Positions 32,891 through 43,194 of a stretch of DNA of 64,000 nt are shown here, one piece after another (within the stretch, counting starts at the first letter, position 1; each line of letters begins with the position of its first letter). Origin of the DNA: Anas platyrhynchos (Eukaryota; Chordata; Aves; Anseriformes; Anatidae); the NCBI RefSeq assembly GCF_047663525.1, contig NC_092617.1, positions 2,918,501 through 2,982,500 of the forward strand, read 5' to 3'. The notes under the pieces are model-generated. The model saw only the letters and a program-made list of their open reading frames with translations. It ran no database searches and was not told where the DNA came from. Both the position numbers and the translations under genes were made by a program.

Positions 32891-34391
32891 AAGAATGCCA
32901 TACGAGCAGTTGTGCCTTATCACCAGGAACCAGGCCAGCTTCCTACAGAGCTGACTTATGAGATATTTGGGTCCATGGCTATGGCTATTGTCTCTGCCAC
33001 TAAAGCTTTTGAGGAGACAGATAATCATTAAAACACCAGATCCTAATTGGCTTCTCATGGGCTTATCAGCAAAGCCACCAGAGTGGTGATTATAATACCT
33101 TGGGATAGGCCTCTGCTGCTGAGCTGGGCCGGGCTCCTGGGACATGAGAAAACACATTTGAGAAAGTCCCATGAAGCAGAGAGACAGCTGTTCCCAGGAG
33201 CAACTCCTCTGCACAACGCAGCAGGAAAGAGACACAGAGGCACAGACACAGAGAGAAGAAAAGGAGAGAGGGGCTGAAGGCAGTTGGCAGCGGGAGGATG
33301 CTGAGAGCTGCCTGCAGGAGAAACCTGCACAGCCCTTGACAAGGTAAGGGTCTGGCTGCAGGGCCATGCAGCTGCAGGTCCTGGAAGGGTCTCCTGCTGG
33401 GTCTTGTTTCTGGGAGGGCAGTGGGCAATGCAGTAGGCTTTGAGAGTCCTGCTGGGTTGCAGTGCGAGGTGAGGAAGTCTGGCAGAAGCCCCTTGGATTG
33501 TCATAACCTAGCTACCCCTGGTCAGATAAGACAGGGGTGGCTAGAACACTGCAGGAGTGCAGCTAGGATATTGGCACGCAAAAGCTTGCAGATATCCAGC
33601 TCTGTCTGTGGGGCATCCTCCTGGGCTGCAGGCTTCCCTCCAGCAGGCTGCAGCTCTCTCGTGGCTTCCTTGTGTTATCCAGGTGCCCCAAGGAGAAGAC
33701 ACCTCCTTGCTAAGGCCATGTCCGTGCTTCTGGATGGCTGTCTGTGGGCAGCTGGTTTGAGGCTTCTGCACTCCTATCTAGGAGGCAAGAGCTGAGATCC
33801 TGATCACACACCTGAAGATAAGGTGAGGATTCCGTCCATCTGCCTTTTGAGTCGGGCTTCTCTGCTCTCAGCTGTCTCCAGTTTCTTCTCGTGCCCAAGC
33901 TCACTGCTAGGCATATCTGCTCTGCTCAGTCTTCACCAAGGGACAGTCCTTTTGCCTCCCGGCATCCGCAGGATTTCACCAGGAGCACACATATCAAGTC
34001 ACAGAGTTCAACCATCCAATAATTCACCTAAGCGTTACAGGGGCAAGCAAATAACATTAAAGCAAGTAAAACACTGCAGCTCTGCTCTGCATTCAGATGA
34101 GTTGTTTGCAAGAAAACTCTGCAAACTCATTGACCTGACAAGTGGACTGAACTTGAGTTTCCCCAACGTTCCTGATTCCCTCCTGCAGCAGGTAGGACTC
34201 CTCTGCAGCCCACAGCAGCCCCTGCACCCAGTGCCACTGTCAGCCAGCACCAGCCACAACTCAAGCAGGAGAGCTGCAGAAAGGTTCTGCTGCAAAGAGA
34301 AAGGCTCTGTTTGGGGGTTCTCTAAGACTTGTAATAGGTTTTCCTCATCCAAATCAGTTCTAACTTTGCTATTATTTTTTCTCCCAAACAG
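32891..34391 (+). other. OR4 leader region (P block, B type) with two predicted non-coding exons
   Basis: Predicted exon 1 ends at 33343 (ACAAG then GTAAGG). Predicted exon 2 is 33683-33822, between acceptor TTGTGTTATCCAG and donor GTGAGG. The coding exon begins at 34392 after the acceptor CTCCCAAACAG. The same sites are present upstream of OR6 and partly OR5. The text before exon 1 (GAGCAACTCCTCTGCACAACGCAGCAGG) is among the best conserved in all P blocks. A long frame upstream of the OR4 ATG (from 33823) is open by chance and lies largely in the predicted intron. Confidence 0.6.
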
Positions 34392-34404
34392 AGAATGTCA
34401 GAAA

Positions 34405-35340
34405 ATGCCCAACATCAGCTCTGTGAGCGAGTTCCTGCTGCTGGCATTCGCAGACACGCGCGAGCTGCAGCTCCTGCACTTCGCGCTCTTCCTGGGCATC
34501 TACCTGGCTGCCCTCCTGGACAATGGCCTCATCCTCAGCGCCGTAGCCTGCCACCACCGCCTCCACACCCCCATGTACTTCTTCCTGCTCAACCTCGCCC
34601 TCCTCGACCTGGGCTGCATCTCCACCACTCTGCCCAAAGCCATGGCCAATGCCCTCTGGGACACCAGGGCCATCTCCTATCAAGGATGTGTTGCACAGGT
34701 CTTCCTTTTAATTTTTCTGATTGGAGCAGAGTATTCCCTTCTCACTGTCATGGCCTATGACCGCTACGTTGCCATCTGCAAGCCCCTGCACTACGGGAGC
34801 CTCCTGGGCAGCAGAGCTTGTGCCCAGATGGCAGCAGCTGCCTGGGGCAGTGGCTTTCTCAATGCTGTCCTGCACACGGCCAACACATTTTCCCTGCCCC
34901 TCTGCCAAGGCAATGTTTTGGACCAGTTCTTCTGTGAAATCCCCCACATCCTCAAGCTCTCCTGCTCAGATGCCTACCTCAGGGAAATTTTGTCTCTTGT
35001 GTTTAGTGTTATTTTAGGCTTTGGTTCTTTTGTTTTCATTGTGTTGTCCTATGTGCAGATCTTCAGGGCAGTGCTGAGGATGCCCTCTGAGCAGAGCAAG
35101 CACAAAGCCTTTTCCACGTGCCTCCCTCACCTGGCCGTGGTCTCCCTGATGGTTAGCACTGGCATGTTTGCCTACCTGAAGCCCCCCTCTGTCTTCTCCC
35201 CAACCGTCGACCTGGTGGTGGCATTTCTGTACTCAGTGGTACCTCCAGCACTGAACCCCCTCATCTACAGCATGAGAAACAAGGACCTAAAGTATGGAGT
35301 GAAGAGACTGTTCCTATACATGCTTCTTAAGCATCAATAA
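34405..35340 (+). CDS. OR4: olfactory receptor, OR14-like, intact
   Basis: 311 residues, normal OR length, single exon. The start is the ATG of MPNISS at 34405. The frame is open farther upstream, but that part crosses the splice acceptor at 34391 and has no homology to ORs. N-glycosylation site NIS at 3-5, PMYFF in loop 1, [10 protein letters not shown] intact, KAFSTC in TM6 and NPLIY in TM7 are all present. TM1 reads LLDN instead of LLGN; the key Asn is kept. An out-of-frame ATG at 34395 in the same predicted exon could reduce translation. It is expected to be an odorant-sensing GPCR of sensory neuron cilia; the ligand cannot be predicted. AATAAA signals at 35730 and 35739 mark a likely 3' end. 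Confidence 0.95.
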   Translation: MPNISSVSEFLLLAFADTRELQLLHFALFLGIYLAALLDNGLILSAVACHHRLHTPMYFFLLNLALLDLGCISTTLPKAMANALWDTRAISYQGCVAQVFLLIFLIGAEYSLLTVMAYDRYVAICKPLHYGSLLGSRACAQMAAAAWGSGFLNAVLHTANTFSLPLCQGNVLDQFFCEIPHILKLSCSDAYLREILSLVFSVILGFGSFVFIVLSYVQIFRAVLRMPSEQSKHKAFSTCLPHLAVVSLMVSTGMFAYLKPPSVFSPTVDLVVAFLYSVVPPALNPLIYSMRNKDLKYGVKRLFLYMLLKHQ

Positions 35341-35749
35341 TTTATTTATAATATATAATGATAATTATTTGAAATTATTGTTATTCATGGATGTTAGGAA
35401 GAACTTCTTTACTGAAAGGGTTGTTAGACATTGGAACAGGCTGCCCAGGGAAGTGGTGGAGTCACCATGCATGGAAGTCTGCAAAAGACGTTTAGATGTA
35501 GAGCTTAGGGATATGGTTTAGTGGGGACTGTTAGTGTTAAGTCAGAGGTTGGACTCGATGATCTTGAGGTCTCTTCCAACCTAGAAATTCTGTGATTCTG
35601 TGATTCTGTGATGTCATTTTATTTTTATCATTATTTCACTAATATCATTCTTAGCATCCTGCCTGTTAATTAATTTATTTACTTTTACCAAATCATCTAA
35701 TCTACCCATAGTACTAGTCCTCCAGTGTAAATAAAAACAATAAAGAAGC
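35341..35749 (+). other. OR4 3' UTR candidate with CR1 insertion and AATAAA
   Basis: 35384-35615 is a CR1 3' end in sense (GTTAGGAAGAACTTCTTTACTG through ATTCTGTGATTCTGTG). Without it, the AATAAA signals at 35730-35735 and 35739-35744 would be at roughly the same distance from the stop as the one after OR6 (51853). Confidence 0.65.
35384..35615 (+). mobile_element. CR1 LINE 3' end
   Basis: The last 230 bp of CR1 with tail repeats ATTCTGTG, inserted between the OR4 stop and its polyadenylation signals. It is nearly the same sequence as 46527-46675. Confidence 0.9.
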
Positions 35750-36016
35750 CATCAGAAAGTCATTGGTGTCAGTATCCCTCTCTTTTGATCTCCTCTGGAG
35801 GGGCTCAGGGCCAAGAGCCAAGCTGCCACACGCAGGAGCAACCCCGGTGGCCCTCGGGGCTGCCCCTCACTGCCCGCTGGGCTCTGCCTCTCTGCTGCCT
35901 TCGGGTCGGGGTTGCTGCTTCCCTGGAGCCATGGCCATGGCCAGCAGCAGGATGTGGTCTTGTAGGGATTGTAATGTTAGCATAACATAAATTATGTGGT
36001 ATAAGGGGTGGATATA
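35750..36016 (+). other. Q block after OR4
   Basis: GC-rich 3' flank shared (reversed) with 29240-29470. It ends where an LTR fragment begins. Confidence 0.5.
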
Positions 36017-36290
36017 TGTCCTGGTTTCAGTTAGGACAGAGGTAATTTTCTTCCTAGTAGCTGGTAGAATGCTGTGTTTTGGCTTAGGAACAGAAGAGTG
36101 CTGATAACACAGTGATGTTTAATTCTTGCAGAGCAGTGCTTACACCAAGCCAAGGCCGTCACAGCTTCTCACTCTGTCCTGCCAACGGGCAGGCTGGGGG
36201 TGTAGTGGGAGCTGGGAGGGGACAGACCCAGGACAACTGACCCAAAGTGGCCAAAGGGGTATTCCATACCTTCTGACGTCATGCTAAACA
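36017..36290 (+). mobile_element. LTR U3 fragment (tRNA-Lys family)
   Basis: Begins TGTCCTGGTTTCAGTTAGG, the sense start of the 597-bp LTR, and runs through U3 up to TGACGTCATGCTAAACAA. It then stops at a CR1 junction. R, U5 and the rest are gone. Confidence 0.85.
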
Positions 36291-37013
36291 AGGGCCACCT
36301 ACAGATCCTCATGCGGATCGTCACAACCTCTGAGCTTGGTGTCATCTGCAGATTTACTGAGGGTACGCTCAATCCCCTCATCTAGGTCATCAATAAAGAC
36401 ATGAAACAAGATAGGTCGCAGTACCGACCCCAGGGGGACACCACTTGTAACAAGATGCCAGCTGGACTAACCAAAAATCTTGGTTAGAATCTCTGAGGAG
36501 AGACATTATGGGCTGCAGAAGGACAATGGTAGCAGTGTCACAGATAATCATAGAAACATGGGATCATAGAGTCATAGAGTGGTTTGGGTTGGAAGGGATC
36601 TTAAAGATCCTCTTATTCCAACCATCCTCCTGCTAGACCTGCTTGCTCAAAACTCATTTCAACCTCTCCTTGAACACTTCCAGGGATGGGACATTCACAG
36701 CTTTTCCAGGAAACCTGTTCCAGTGCCTCGCCATCCTCAGAGGAAAGAATTTCTTCCATATATCTAATTTAAACCTGCCCTCTTCTAGTTTGAAGTCATT
36801 ACTCCTTGTCCTATCACTCCACTCCTAGACAAAGACTGTTTCCCCAGCTTTCCTGTAAGTCCTCTCTAAGCACTGGAAGGTTGCTCTAAGGTTTCTCCGC
36901 TGCTGAGTAGTACCAGTTCTCTCAGCGTGCCTTCATAGCAGAAGTGCTCCAGCCCCTTGATCACCTTTGTGGCCCTCCTCTGGACCTCTTCAAATAATTC
37001 CATGTACTCGAAC
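36291..37013 (-). mobile_element. Two CR1 fragments (arm A of an inverted duplication)
   Basis: 36291-36480 is an antisense CR1 polymerase piece (it includes the FADDTK-type catalytic box read on the minus strand near 36340-36355). 36545-37013 is a second antisense CR1 3' end with tail CATAGAGTCATAGAG and ORF2 end text. Both match 44656-45385 in inverted orientation, including the join between the two fragments and the join to retroviral DNA. Confidence 0.9.
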
Positions 37014-37780
37014 TGCCGTGTTAAACCACAAAAGTCTTTTTGGCACACGGTGTGGGGCACAAAGGGTTGAGTTAAGTACAGATCTTACCACAGAGTGCTA
37101 AAGTTAAATTGTTATAAGCATTAGACCAGTTTAATAGTTGCTGATCACAAGGTCGACATTTTGGATCTCAGGTCTGTTGGGCTTTCATTCAGAAATGAGT
37201 TGTATAGCACATTACTTACTGCCTGTGTTCCCATTGTGCTGTTTATCATTTTTGGGGCTGGTTTAAAGATATTTTGCTATGTTGTGTAACACTACCTTAT
37301 GAGTCTATAAAATTACTGGTCATGTGACAAATCTGTTCTTTGTACTGAGCATTGCCATCACATCCATTCCTCAGGAACCATTACTCAGTAACTTAAGAAT
37401 TACACGCTTGACCTTTTTGCTTTAAGGAGCCAATATAGGAGAGGAAAAGGGAGGGACACCTCCACTTCTTCACCTCCCCCTTCTCCTCCAGGCTAATTAC
37501 ACTACCTCTACAAAGCTTAGAATATCCATGGGATGGTCCTATTGTTATGTCTCCTGAATGTGTTTCAACTGTTGTTTAAGGATAAACAACTCGTGAAGAA
37601 CGCCCTTCAGAGACCTGCCCCAAGGCCGGAAAGTGAGGAGTAGCAGGGAGTATGAGAGGATCTGGACAGGCACCTAGAGCAGTGGGTACCTCCAGTGCTT
37701 TGGAACTTCTCTTCTGAGCATGTGCAGAATCCTTAAAAACTGCAGAAGTGCTTGAAAAGGAGGGGTTATCACCTTGGCAA
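37014..37780 (+). mobile_element. Decayed retroviral leader/gag relic (arm A)
   Basis: Starts GTGTTAAACCACAAAAG and a degraded primer site (TTTTTGGCACACGGTGTGGGGC), then leader and gag-proximal text parallel to 4323-5110. It is the inverted counterpart of 43890-44655. No protein remains. Confidence 0.8.
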
Positions 37781-38204
37781 TGTTATAAGTTGGACCACAC
37801 AATTTACTGGTCTATTGAAATTATTTTATTCATCAAGTAAGCAGACACAAGCAAAACAGCGCTGGGCGGCTGGGGAGTCTCCGCTCCACCATGGCACGCA
37901 ACTTCCCCTTTCCAGTGTTGCTGTTTTACAGCATTGAAGTTCCGGCTTGTCGAGACTTGTTGACTTGTCAAGACCTGTTGACTTGTCGAGACCTGTCGCC
38001 TTGTCGACTTGTCGAGACTTGTTCTGAGGCTGCGCAGTCTGTTGATGGGGTTCGTTATTCTTCCTCCGGTGATCATGCATTGTGCTTGTGTTCAGGTGGG
38101 GGCAAAACAAGATGTCTTGCAGTGGATGGGTAGTATCCTACAGAATCTTTGTTTTAACAAGGATGTTTACCCAACCCCCCTTCACCATTTGTCCCCATGT
38201 TACA
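37781..38204 (-). mobile_element. LTR of a different retroviral family, probably solo
   Basis: About 424 bp; on the minus strand it runs from TGTAACATGGGGACAAATGG to CAACTTATAACA, so TG and CA ends fit. An AATAAA signal on the minus strand (plus TTTATT at about 37827-37832) is close to the end, as expected for R/U5. Inside is a short tandem array of CTTGTCGAGAC-type units. No target duplication is visible at its edges, and one edge coincides with the end of arm A. Confidence 0.65.
37945..38025. repeat. Short tandem repeat inside the LTR
   Basis: Repeats of GACTTGT/GACCTGT and TTGACTTGTC units, alternating in a pattern of about 10 and 23 bp. Confidence 0.75.
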
Positions 38205-38284
38205 ATGCCGTGAGTTGTGAAACCTTATCTCCTCAGTAGATTCTTTAAATTCTCAAGGACAACGAACAAACCCCTACTAATTTA

Positions 38285-38575
38285 TCACAGGCACAAGGCT
38301 TGGCTGTGTCTAGTCAAGAAGCTACAAGGCCAGCAGCAGGGCCCTGGCTTGGAAGGTGCTTCTGAGGTGACTTGCGTCTGGTTGGCTGAGAGGCCGCAAG
38401 GAGCCTGCTGGGTTGGGATGCCTACTTCAGGAGTGGTTTCCACCCTGATGGAGCTTTCTTTGGTAGTAGGAAAGAGCAGGAGAAAAAAAAAAAAAAAAAA
38501 AGATACAAACCACCCTAAAAGGTGGGCACTGGCCATGAGGAGGAAGAAATGTCCAGGGGAACAACTGGTCTTGCT
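38285..38575 (-). repeat. U block copy 4, truncated
   Basis: Only the VETTPEVG end of the U block is left, with an A-run of 19 at about 38481-38499 replacing the GAGAGAAGA-like text of other copies. A 205-codon minus-strand frame spans this block and the neighbouring old CR1 relic; no family is recognised. Confidence 0.6.
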
Positions 38576-38930
38576 GCTAGAGACTGAGGTAAAGAAGGCA
38601 TTAAGTACCTCAGCATTTACCTCATCTCTTGGCACCAGGTTTCCCCCCACATCCAATAATTTATGATGATTCTTAATCCTCTTTAAAGTATTTCTATAAG
38701 CAGTGTTTATCGTCTTTGACATGAATGGATTGATTAAGCTCCAGCTGGGCTTTGGCCCTTCTAACTTGGTCCTGCACAGCGCCATATCATTTAGGACACA
38801 GCTCCAAAGAAACTGACAGCATGCAAGAGAATGAAAAACAGAGAAAGTAGAATCTGGCAGCCTTTCACGCATTACCATTCTGTGACTGTGTTGCAGTTCC
38901 ATTCAACTGGTTACTCCTGTATTATCCAAA
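38576..38930 (-). mobile_element. S block: old CR1 ORF2 relic
   Basis: The minus-strand frame reads AYRNTLKRIKNHHKLLDVGGNLV and EVNAEVLNAFFTSVSSSKTSC. These are typical of the CR1 ORF2 stretch just upstream of the polymerase. The same relic lies at 48060-48420 and 61580-61990, always beside a U block, so it was duplicated with it. Confidence 0.65.
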
Positions 38931-39037
38931 CGCTGGTTTAGTGGAGGACTAGCTAGTGTTAGGTCAGAGGTTGGACTTGATGATCTTGAGGTCTCTTCCA
39001 ACTTAGACAATTCTGTGTGGTTCTGTGTGTGATTCTG
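38931..39037 (+). mobile_element. CR1 3' tail fragment
   Basis: About 100 bp ending in TTCTGTGTGATTCTG, with the GGTTGGACTTGATGATCTTGAGG text of a CR1 3' UTR. Confidence 0.85.
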
Positions 39038-40586
39038 TTTCCCCTGTACCTCCCAATGCTGCTGTCTTGTCAGAGACAGCACAATCACATGAAGGCTGAA
39101 CTGTCTGGCTTCAGATAGGAACAGCTGACAGAACGGTGCATCAGTGTGGTGGGAGCTTGAGAAACTACAGGATTTTGTCTAAAGAAACCTCTAGACATTT
39201 ACAAGGAGAAGAGCCCAGTCCTGAATGAGAGGGAGAGTAACCCCACACATCAGAGCAGACTGGGACACTGTTGAGTACAGAGGACAAGGAGGTTCTGGGC
39301 ACCACGAGGGATGCCATAAAAGCAGTGATGCCTGCTCAGCAGGAACCAGGCCAACTTCCTACAAAGCTGCCTTCTGAGGAGCATGGCCACCAAGAAGATC
39401 TGAGTTACCATACTCAGCTCTGATCCGGTATGACACCACAAGGACAAGTGTCTACAACTAACCAGTAAAGAGGCACAGGTCTGGGATTCTCTAGGCCATC
39501 CTGGTTTGGAGAGGAGCAAGGGCTATGGCAAGTCCCAGCAGGACCCAGGTCTTTGGGTCTATGGCTATGGCTGTTGTCTCTGTCACTGAGGCCTATGAGG
39601 AGACAGCTGATCATTGAAGAACCAGGGCCTCATTGCCCCCTCGCCCCCACCCATGAACCAGGCAGGGGTCGTACCATTCTCCTGCACTTGGCCATGCACA
39701 TCCCCATCTCCTACTGCCCCACAAAGAGCCCTGAGCAATGTGTGAAGGAAAGGATCTCCCTTCCTAGAGACCAGGGGTCAAGGCCTGGCACTTGTGCTTG
39801 GTGACACACATCCAGTTTTCCTACACCTCAGTGTCACCTTCACATTGCCTTTGTCTCCTTGTCCTCACTGCCTCCAGGGTTCTGCTCTAACGAGCTCCAA
39901 GGGAGGCTGGTGCTGGCCCTCAGGGGGACACTGCAGGAAACTTGCCTCTGACTTGCACTTCTGGAGAGATGTCTTCAATTGTCTCTGAGTGCCTGAGGTT
40001 TGTGGGCTCATCAGCAAAGCCCCCAGAGGGGTGATTGCAGTGCCTTGGGCTGGTGCTGTGCTGCTGAGCTGGGCCAGGCTCGTGAGACAGAGGAAACACA
40101 TTTCAGAAAGTCCCATGAAGCAGAGAGAGAGCTGTGCCCAGGAGCAGCTCCTCTGCACAGCGCAGCAGGGCTGAGGGCTCTGACCATAGCTGGCATGGGG
40201 AGAGGAGAGATGGAGAGAGGGCTTGGAGGCATAAGGGAGTGGGAGGATGCTGAGAGCTGCCTGAAGGAGAAATGTGCACAGCCCTTGACAAGGTAAGTGT
40301 GAAAGTGAATATTCTGTCCATCTGCACTTCTACTGCAGCTTCTGTGCTCCCAGCTGTCTCAATTTTCTTCTCAGAGAAATCCCTGACCATGTTCAACATG
40401 CTAACCATTACAGGGGTAACTACTAGATAACAAAAGAAAACTCTACCTTGCTCAAGCAAGAAAGAAACCTGGAGGAAGGTCCTCTTCAAAAAGAGAGGGT
40501 AAGGCTAGGGCATGTTTTAAGACTTGCAATGGCTTTTCCTGAGAGAAGTCTGTTATAACGTTTCTCTGCCATCTCATCTTCAGCAG
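39038..40586 (+). other. OR5 leader region (P block, B type) with predicted exon 1
   Basis: Parallel to 48420-50592 upstream of OR6. Predicted exon 1 ends at 40292 (GACAAG then GTAAGT). The exon-2 segment seen in OR4 and OR6 is missing: sequence right after the exon-1 donor aligns with sequence that follows the exon-2 donor in the others. The acceptor is TTCAGCAG at 40579-40586. A 128-codon minus frame and other frames here are not conserved as proteins. Confidence 0.6.
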
Positions 40587-40609
40587 ACAACTGTGTCCAG
40601 AGTCAGCAA

Positions 40610-41545
40610 ATACCCAACGTCAGCTCTGTGAGCGAGTTCCTCCTGCTGGCATTTGCAGACAGGCGCGAGCTGCAGCTCCTGCACTTCGCGCTCTTCCTGG
40701 CCATCTACCTGGCTGCCCTCCTGGGCAACGGCCTCATCCTCAGCGCCGTAGCCTGCCACCACCACCTCCACACCCCCATGTACTTCTTCCTCCTCAACCT
40801 CGTCCTCCTCGACCTGGGCTGCATCTCCACCACTCTGCCCAAAGCCATGGCCAATGCCCTCTGGGACACCAGGGCCATCTCCTATCAAGGATGTGCTGCA
40901 CAGGTCTTTTTCTTTCTCTTCTTTATAGCAGCAGAATATTCTATTCTCACTGTCATGGCCTATGACCGCTACATTGCCATCTGCAAGCCCCTGCACTACG
41001 GGAGCCTCCTGGGCAGCAGAGCTTGTGCCCAGATGGCAGCAGCTGCCTGGGGCAGTGGCTTTCTCAATGCTGTCCTGCACACCACCAACACATTTTCCCT
41101 GCCCCTCTGCCAAGGCAATGCTGTGAACCAGTTCTTCTGTGAAGTCCCCCATATTCTCAAGCTCTCCTGCTCAGATTCCTACCTCAGAGAAGATGGGGCA
41201 GTTCTGTTTAGTATTTTTTTAGCATTTGGTTGTTTTGTTTTCGTTGTGGTGTCCTATGTGCAGATCTTCAGAGCTGTGCTGAGGATGCCCTCCTCTCAGG
41301 GCCGGCACAAAGCCTTTTCCACGTGCCTCCCTCACCTGGCTGTGCTTTCCCTGATGGTCAGCACTGCCATGTTTGCCTATCTGAAGCCTCCCTCCATCTC
41401 CTCACCATCCCTGGACCTGGTGGTCACACTTCTCTACTCAGTGGTTCCTCCAGTAATGAACCCCCTCATGTACAGCATGAGGAACCAGGAGGTCAAGGAT
41501 GCAGTCAGGAAACTGTTTCCATACATGCTTCTTAAGCATCCATGA
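40610..41545 (+). pseudogene. OR5: full-length olfactory receptor frame with lost start codon
   Basis: The frame is open over 312 codons and matches OR6, with PMYFF, MAYDRYIAIC, KAFSTC and NPLMY all present. The start is abnormal: the position of the ATG in OR4 and OR6 is ATA (40610-40612) here, and the upstream out-of-frame ATG of OR6 is GTG here. No other in-frame ATG occurs before the PMYFF region, which lies after TM1. Either the gene is dead through loss of initiation, or a non-AUG start is used. The body (TM3 to TM6) is almost identical to OR6. OR14-like. The 3' flank is cut by a CR1 at 41688, so no AATAAA like that of OR6 is left. Confidence 0.9.
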
Positions 41546-41687
41546 CGTGTTCAGAAGATGTATTCTTAATAATATGCAAATGTTTTGATTCATATAATAT
41601 CATGTCATTTTATCATTACTAGTGTTATCATAAGTTTGTCATTAATAGTAATCCTAACAGAAATCGAAGGGTATTTGGGAAAATCAC

Positions 41688-42165
41688 AGAATCACACAGA
41701 ATTTCTAGGTTGGAAGAGACCTCAAGATCATCGAGTCCAACCTCTGTCCCATCACTAACATTCCCCACTAAACCATATCCCTAAGCTCTACATCTAAACG
41801 TCTTTTAAAGACTTCCAGGGATGGTGACTCCACCACCTCCCTGGGCAGCCTGTTCCAGTGTCTAACAACCGTTTCGGTAAAGAAGTTCTTCCTAACATCT
41901 AACCTAAAACTCCCCTGGCACAACTTAAGCCCATTCCCCCTCATCCTGTCACCAGGCACGTGGGAGAACAGGCCAACCCCCACCACACTACAGCCTCCTT
42001 TAAGGTATCTGTAGAGAGTGATAAGGTCGCCCCTGAGCCTCCTCTTCTCCAGCCTGTAGCTCTGCTTGGGGTTATTGCGCCCCAGGTGCAGGACCCGGCA
42101 CTTGGCCTTGTTGAACTTCATGCAGTTGACCTCAGCCCATCGGTGCAGCCTATCCAGATCAGACC
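41688..42165 (-). mobile_element. CR1 LINE 3' part, antisense
   Basis: Tail (CACAGAATCACACAGAATTTC), 3' UTR and about 90 codons of ORF2 end on the minus strand (DLDRLHRWAEVNCMKFNKAK, readable near 42100-42170). It separates OR5's 3' flank from the orphan P block at 42166. It lies within an otherwise OR-like stretch, and the left edge interrupts ATTTGGGAAAAT text that continues intact after OR6. Confidence 0.9.
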
Positions 42166-43080
42166 CTCCTGTGCTGCAGCTCTGGCTGCAGAGGAGGCAG
42201 CTCATGCTCAGTGCAGGTGATCTGTGCTCACCTCAAGCCAGCAGAGACCTCTGAAAGACAGGGCACTGGGCACTGGATGGTTTGCAGCTCCTACAGATCA
42301 GCTAGGATAAAACCTGAGAGGACCATAATGATGATGTTGATGTAGTCTGTGGGCTGAGGTGTGGGAAGGGACTTCACTAAGTTCATTGATGAAATATTGA
42401 TCCCTCACTGCAATGCTCTAGCAGTCTCAGCCTGCAGTAGAAACCTGACCACCTATTACCATGAAACCAGCCTCCACTCTACCGCAGGAATCTGCAAGCA
42501 CAGGCTACAGAAAAAATCTTGCCTTTCAGGTAGCCCCTGCCTTGGTCTTCCTCTTGAATTATACAATCATAAAAAGCCATTCTCTAAAGCGTTTTCTACT
42601 CCTTTCTGGAGAAAGAGAGACCAACCCTGACAGATGCTATCAGCCATGTGATGTGCCAGCTGTAGAAGACCCCTCTGGCAACCCCACCTGCATTGCCCTG
42701 CTGCCAGAGCCTCATGGTGTCAGGAGCCTGCAGATGTGTCCTGCCACACGCTGCCCTCTGTTGTTGCGCTCCTCAGTGCCTCCAAGCCGTCTCTCCTTCT
42801 CTCCTCTCTGTGTGCCAGCTGCGGTCAGAGCCCCCAGCCCTGCTGCGCTGTGCAGAGGAGCTGCTCCTGGGCACAGCTGTCTCTCTGCAGCTCTTTCCAG
42901 GAGCTCCCCTTGTGCCCAGGAGCCCGGCCCAGCTCAGCAACACAGCACCCGACCATGGCATCGCTTGCTCTGTGCCCTTGGTCTCCCTGGAGGTGTCCCC
43001 AAGGCCTCAGGGCTGACAGCTCCCCAGGGCAGCAGGGTCTCTGCTGGGGTGTGGTGTTCAAAGCAGACTGAACTGATCAC
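42166..43080 (-). other. Orphan P block (A type) without a gene
   Basis: Matches 20660-21560, the 5' flank of OR2, at high similarity (for instance CACACGCTGCCCTCTGTTG and GAGGAGCTGCTCCTGGG segments). Its orientation would suit a minus-strand OR to the left, but a CR1 and the OR5 3' flank lie there. The gene is absent. Open frames (42461-43249 and others) are shared with 21060-21580 in all phases, so they are not evidence of coding. Confidence 0.6.
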
Positions 43081-43194
43081 CGACTGGCCTTCTCTGAACA
43101 CAGGGGAGATGGCTTTTAGAAATGTTATTTGCACTGTTAGAGTATGGTTGTCAAACATGATGTGCAGCTCAGCACCACACAGCTGTTGCCTCAC

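Noticed and set aside
33823-34404. N-terminal extension of OR4 (505-codon frame from 33823)
   Set aside because: The extra 194 codons cross the predicted splice acceptor at 34391, have no OR homology and are not open upstream of the other ORs. The MPNISS start at 34405 is used by paralogues.
40580-41152. 190-codon minus-strand frame over OR5, with equivalents over OR1, OR3, OR4, OR6 and OR7 (Glu/Val/Gly-rich text)
   Set aside because: They lie antisense to real OR exons in a fixed phase and follow the OR codons exactly. They are mirror frames produced by GC-rich OR sequence, not genes.
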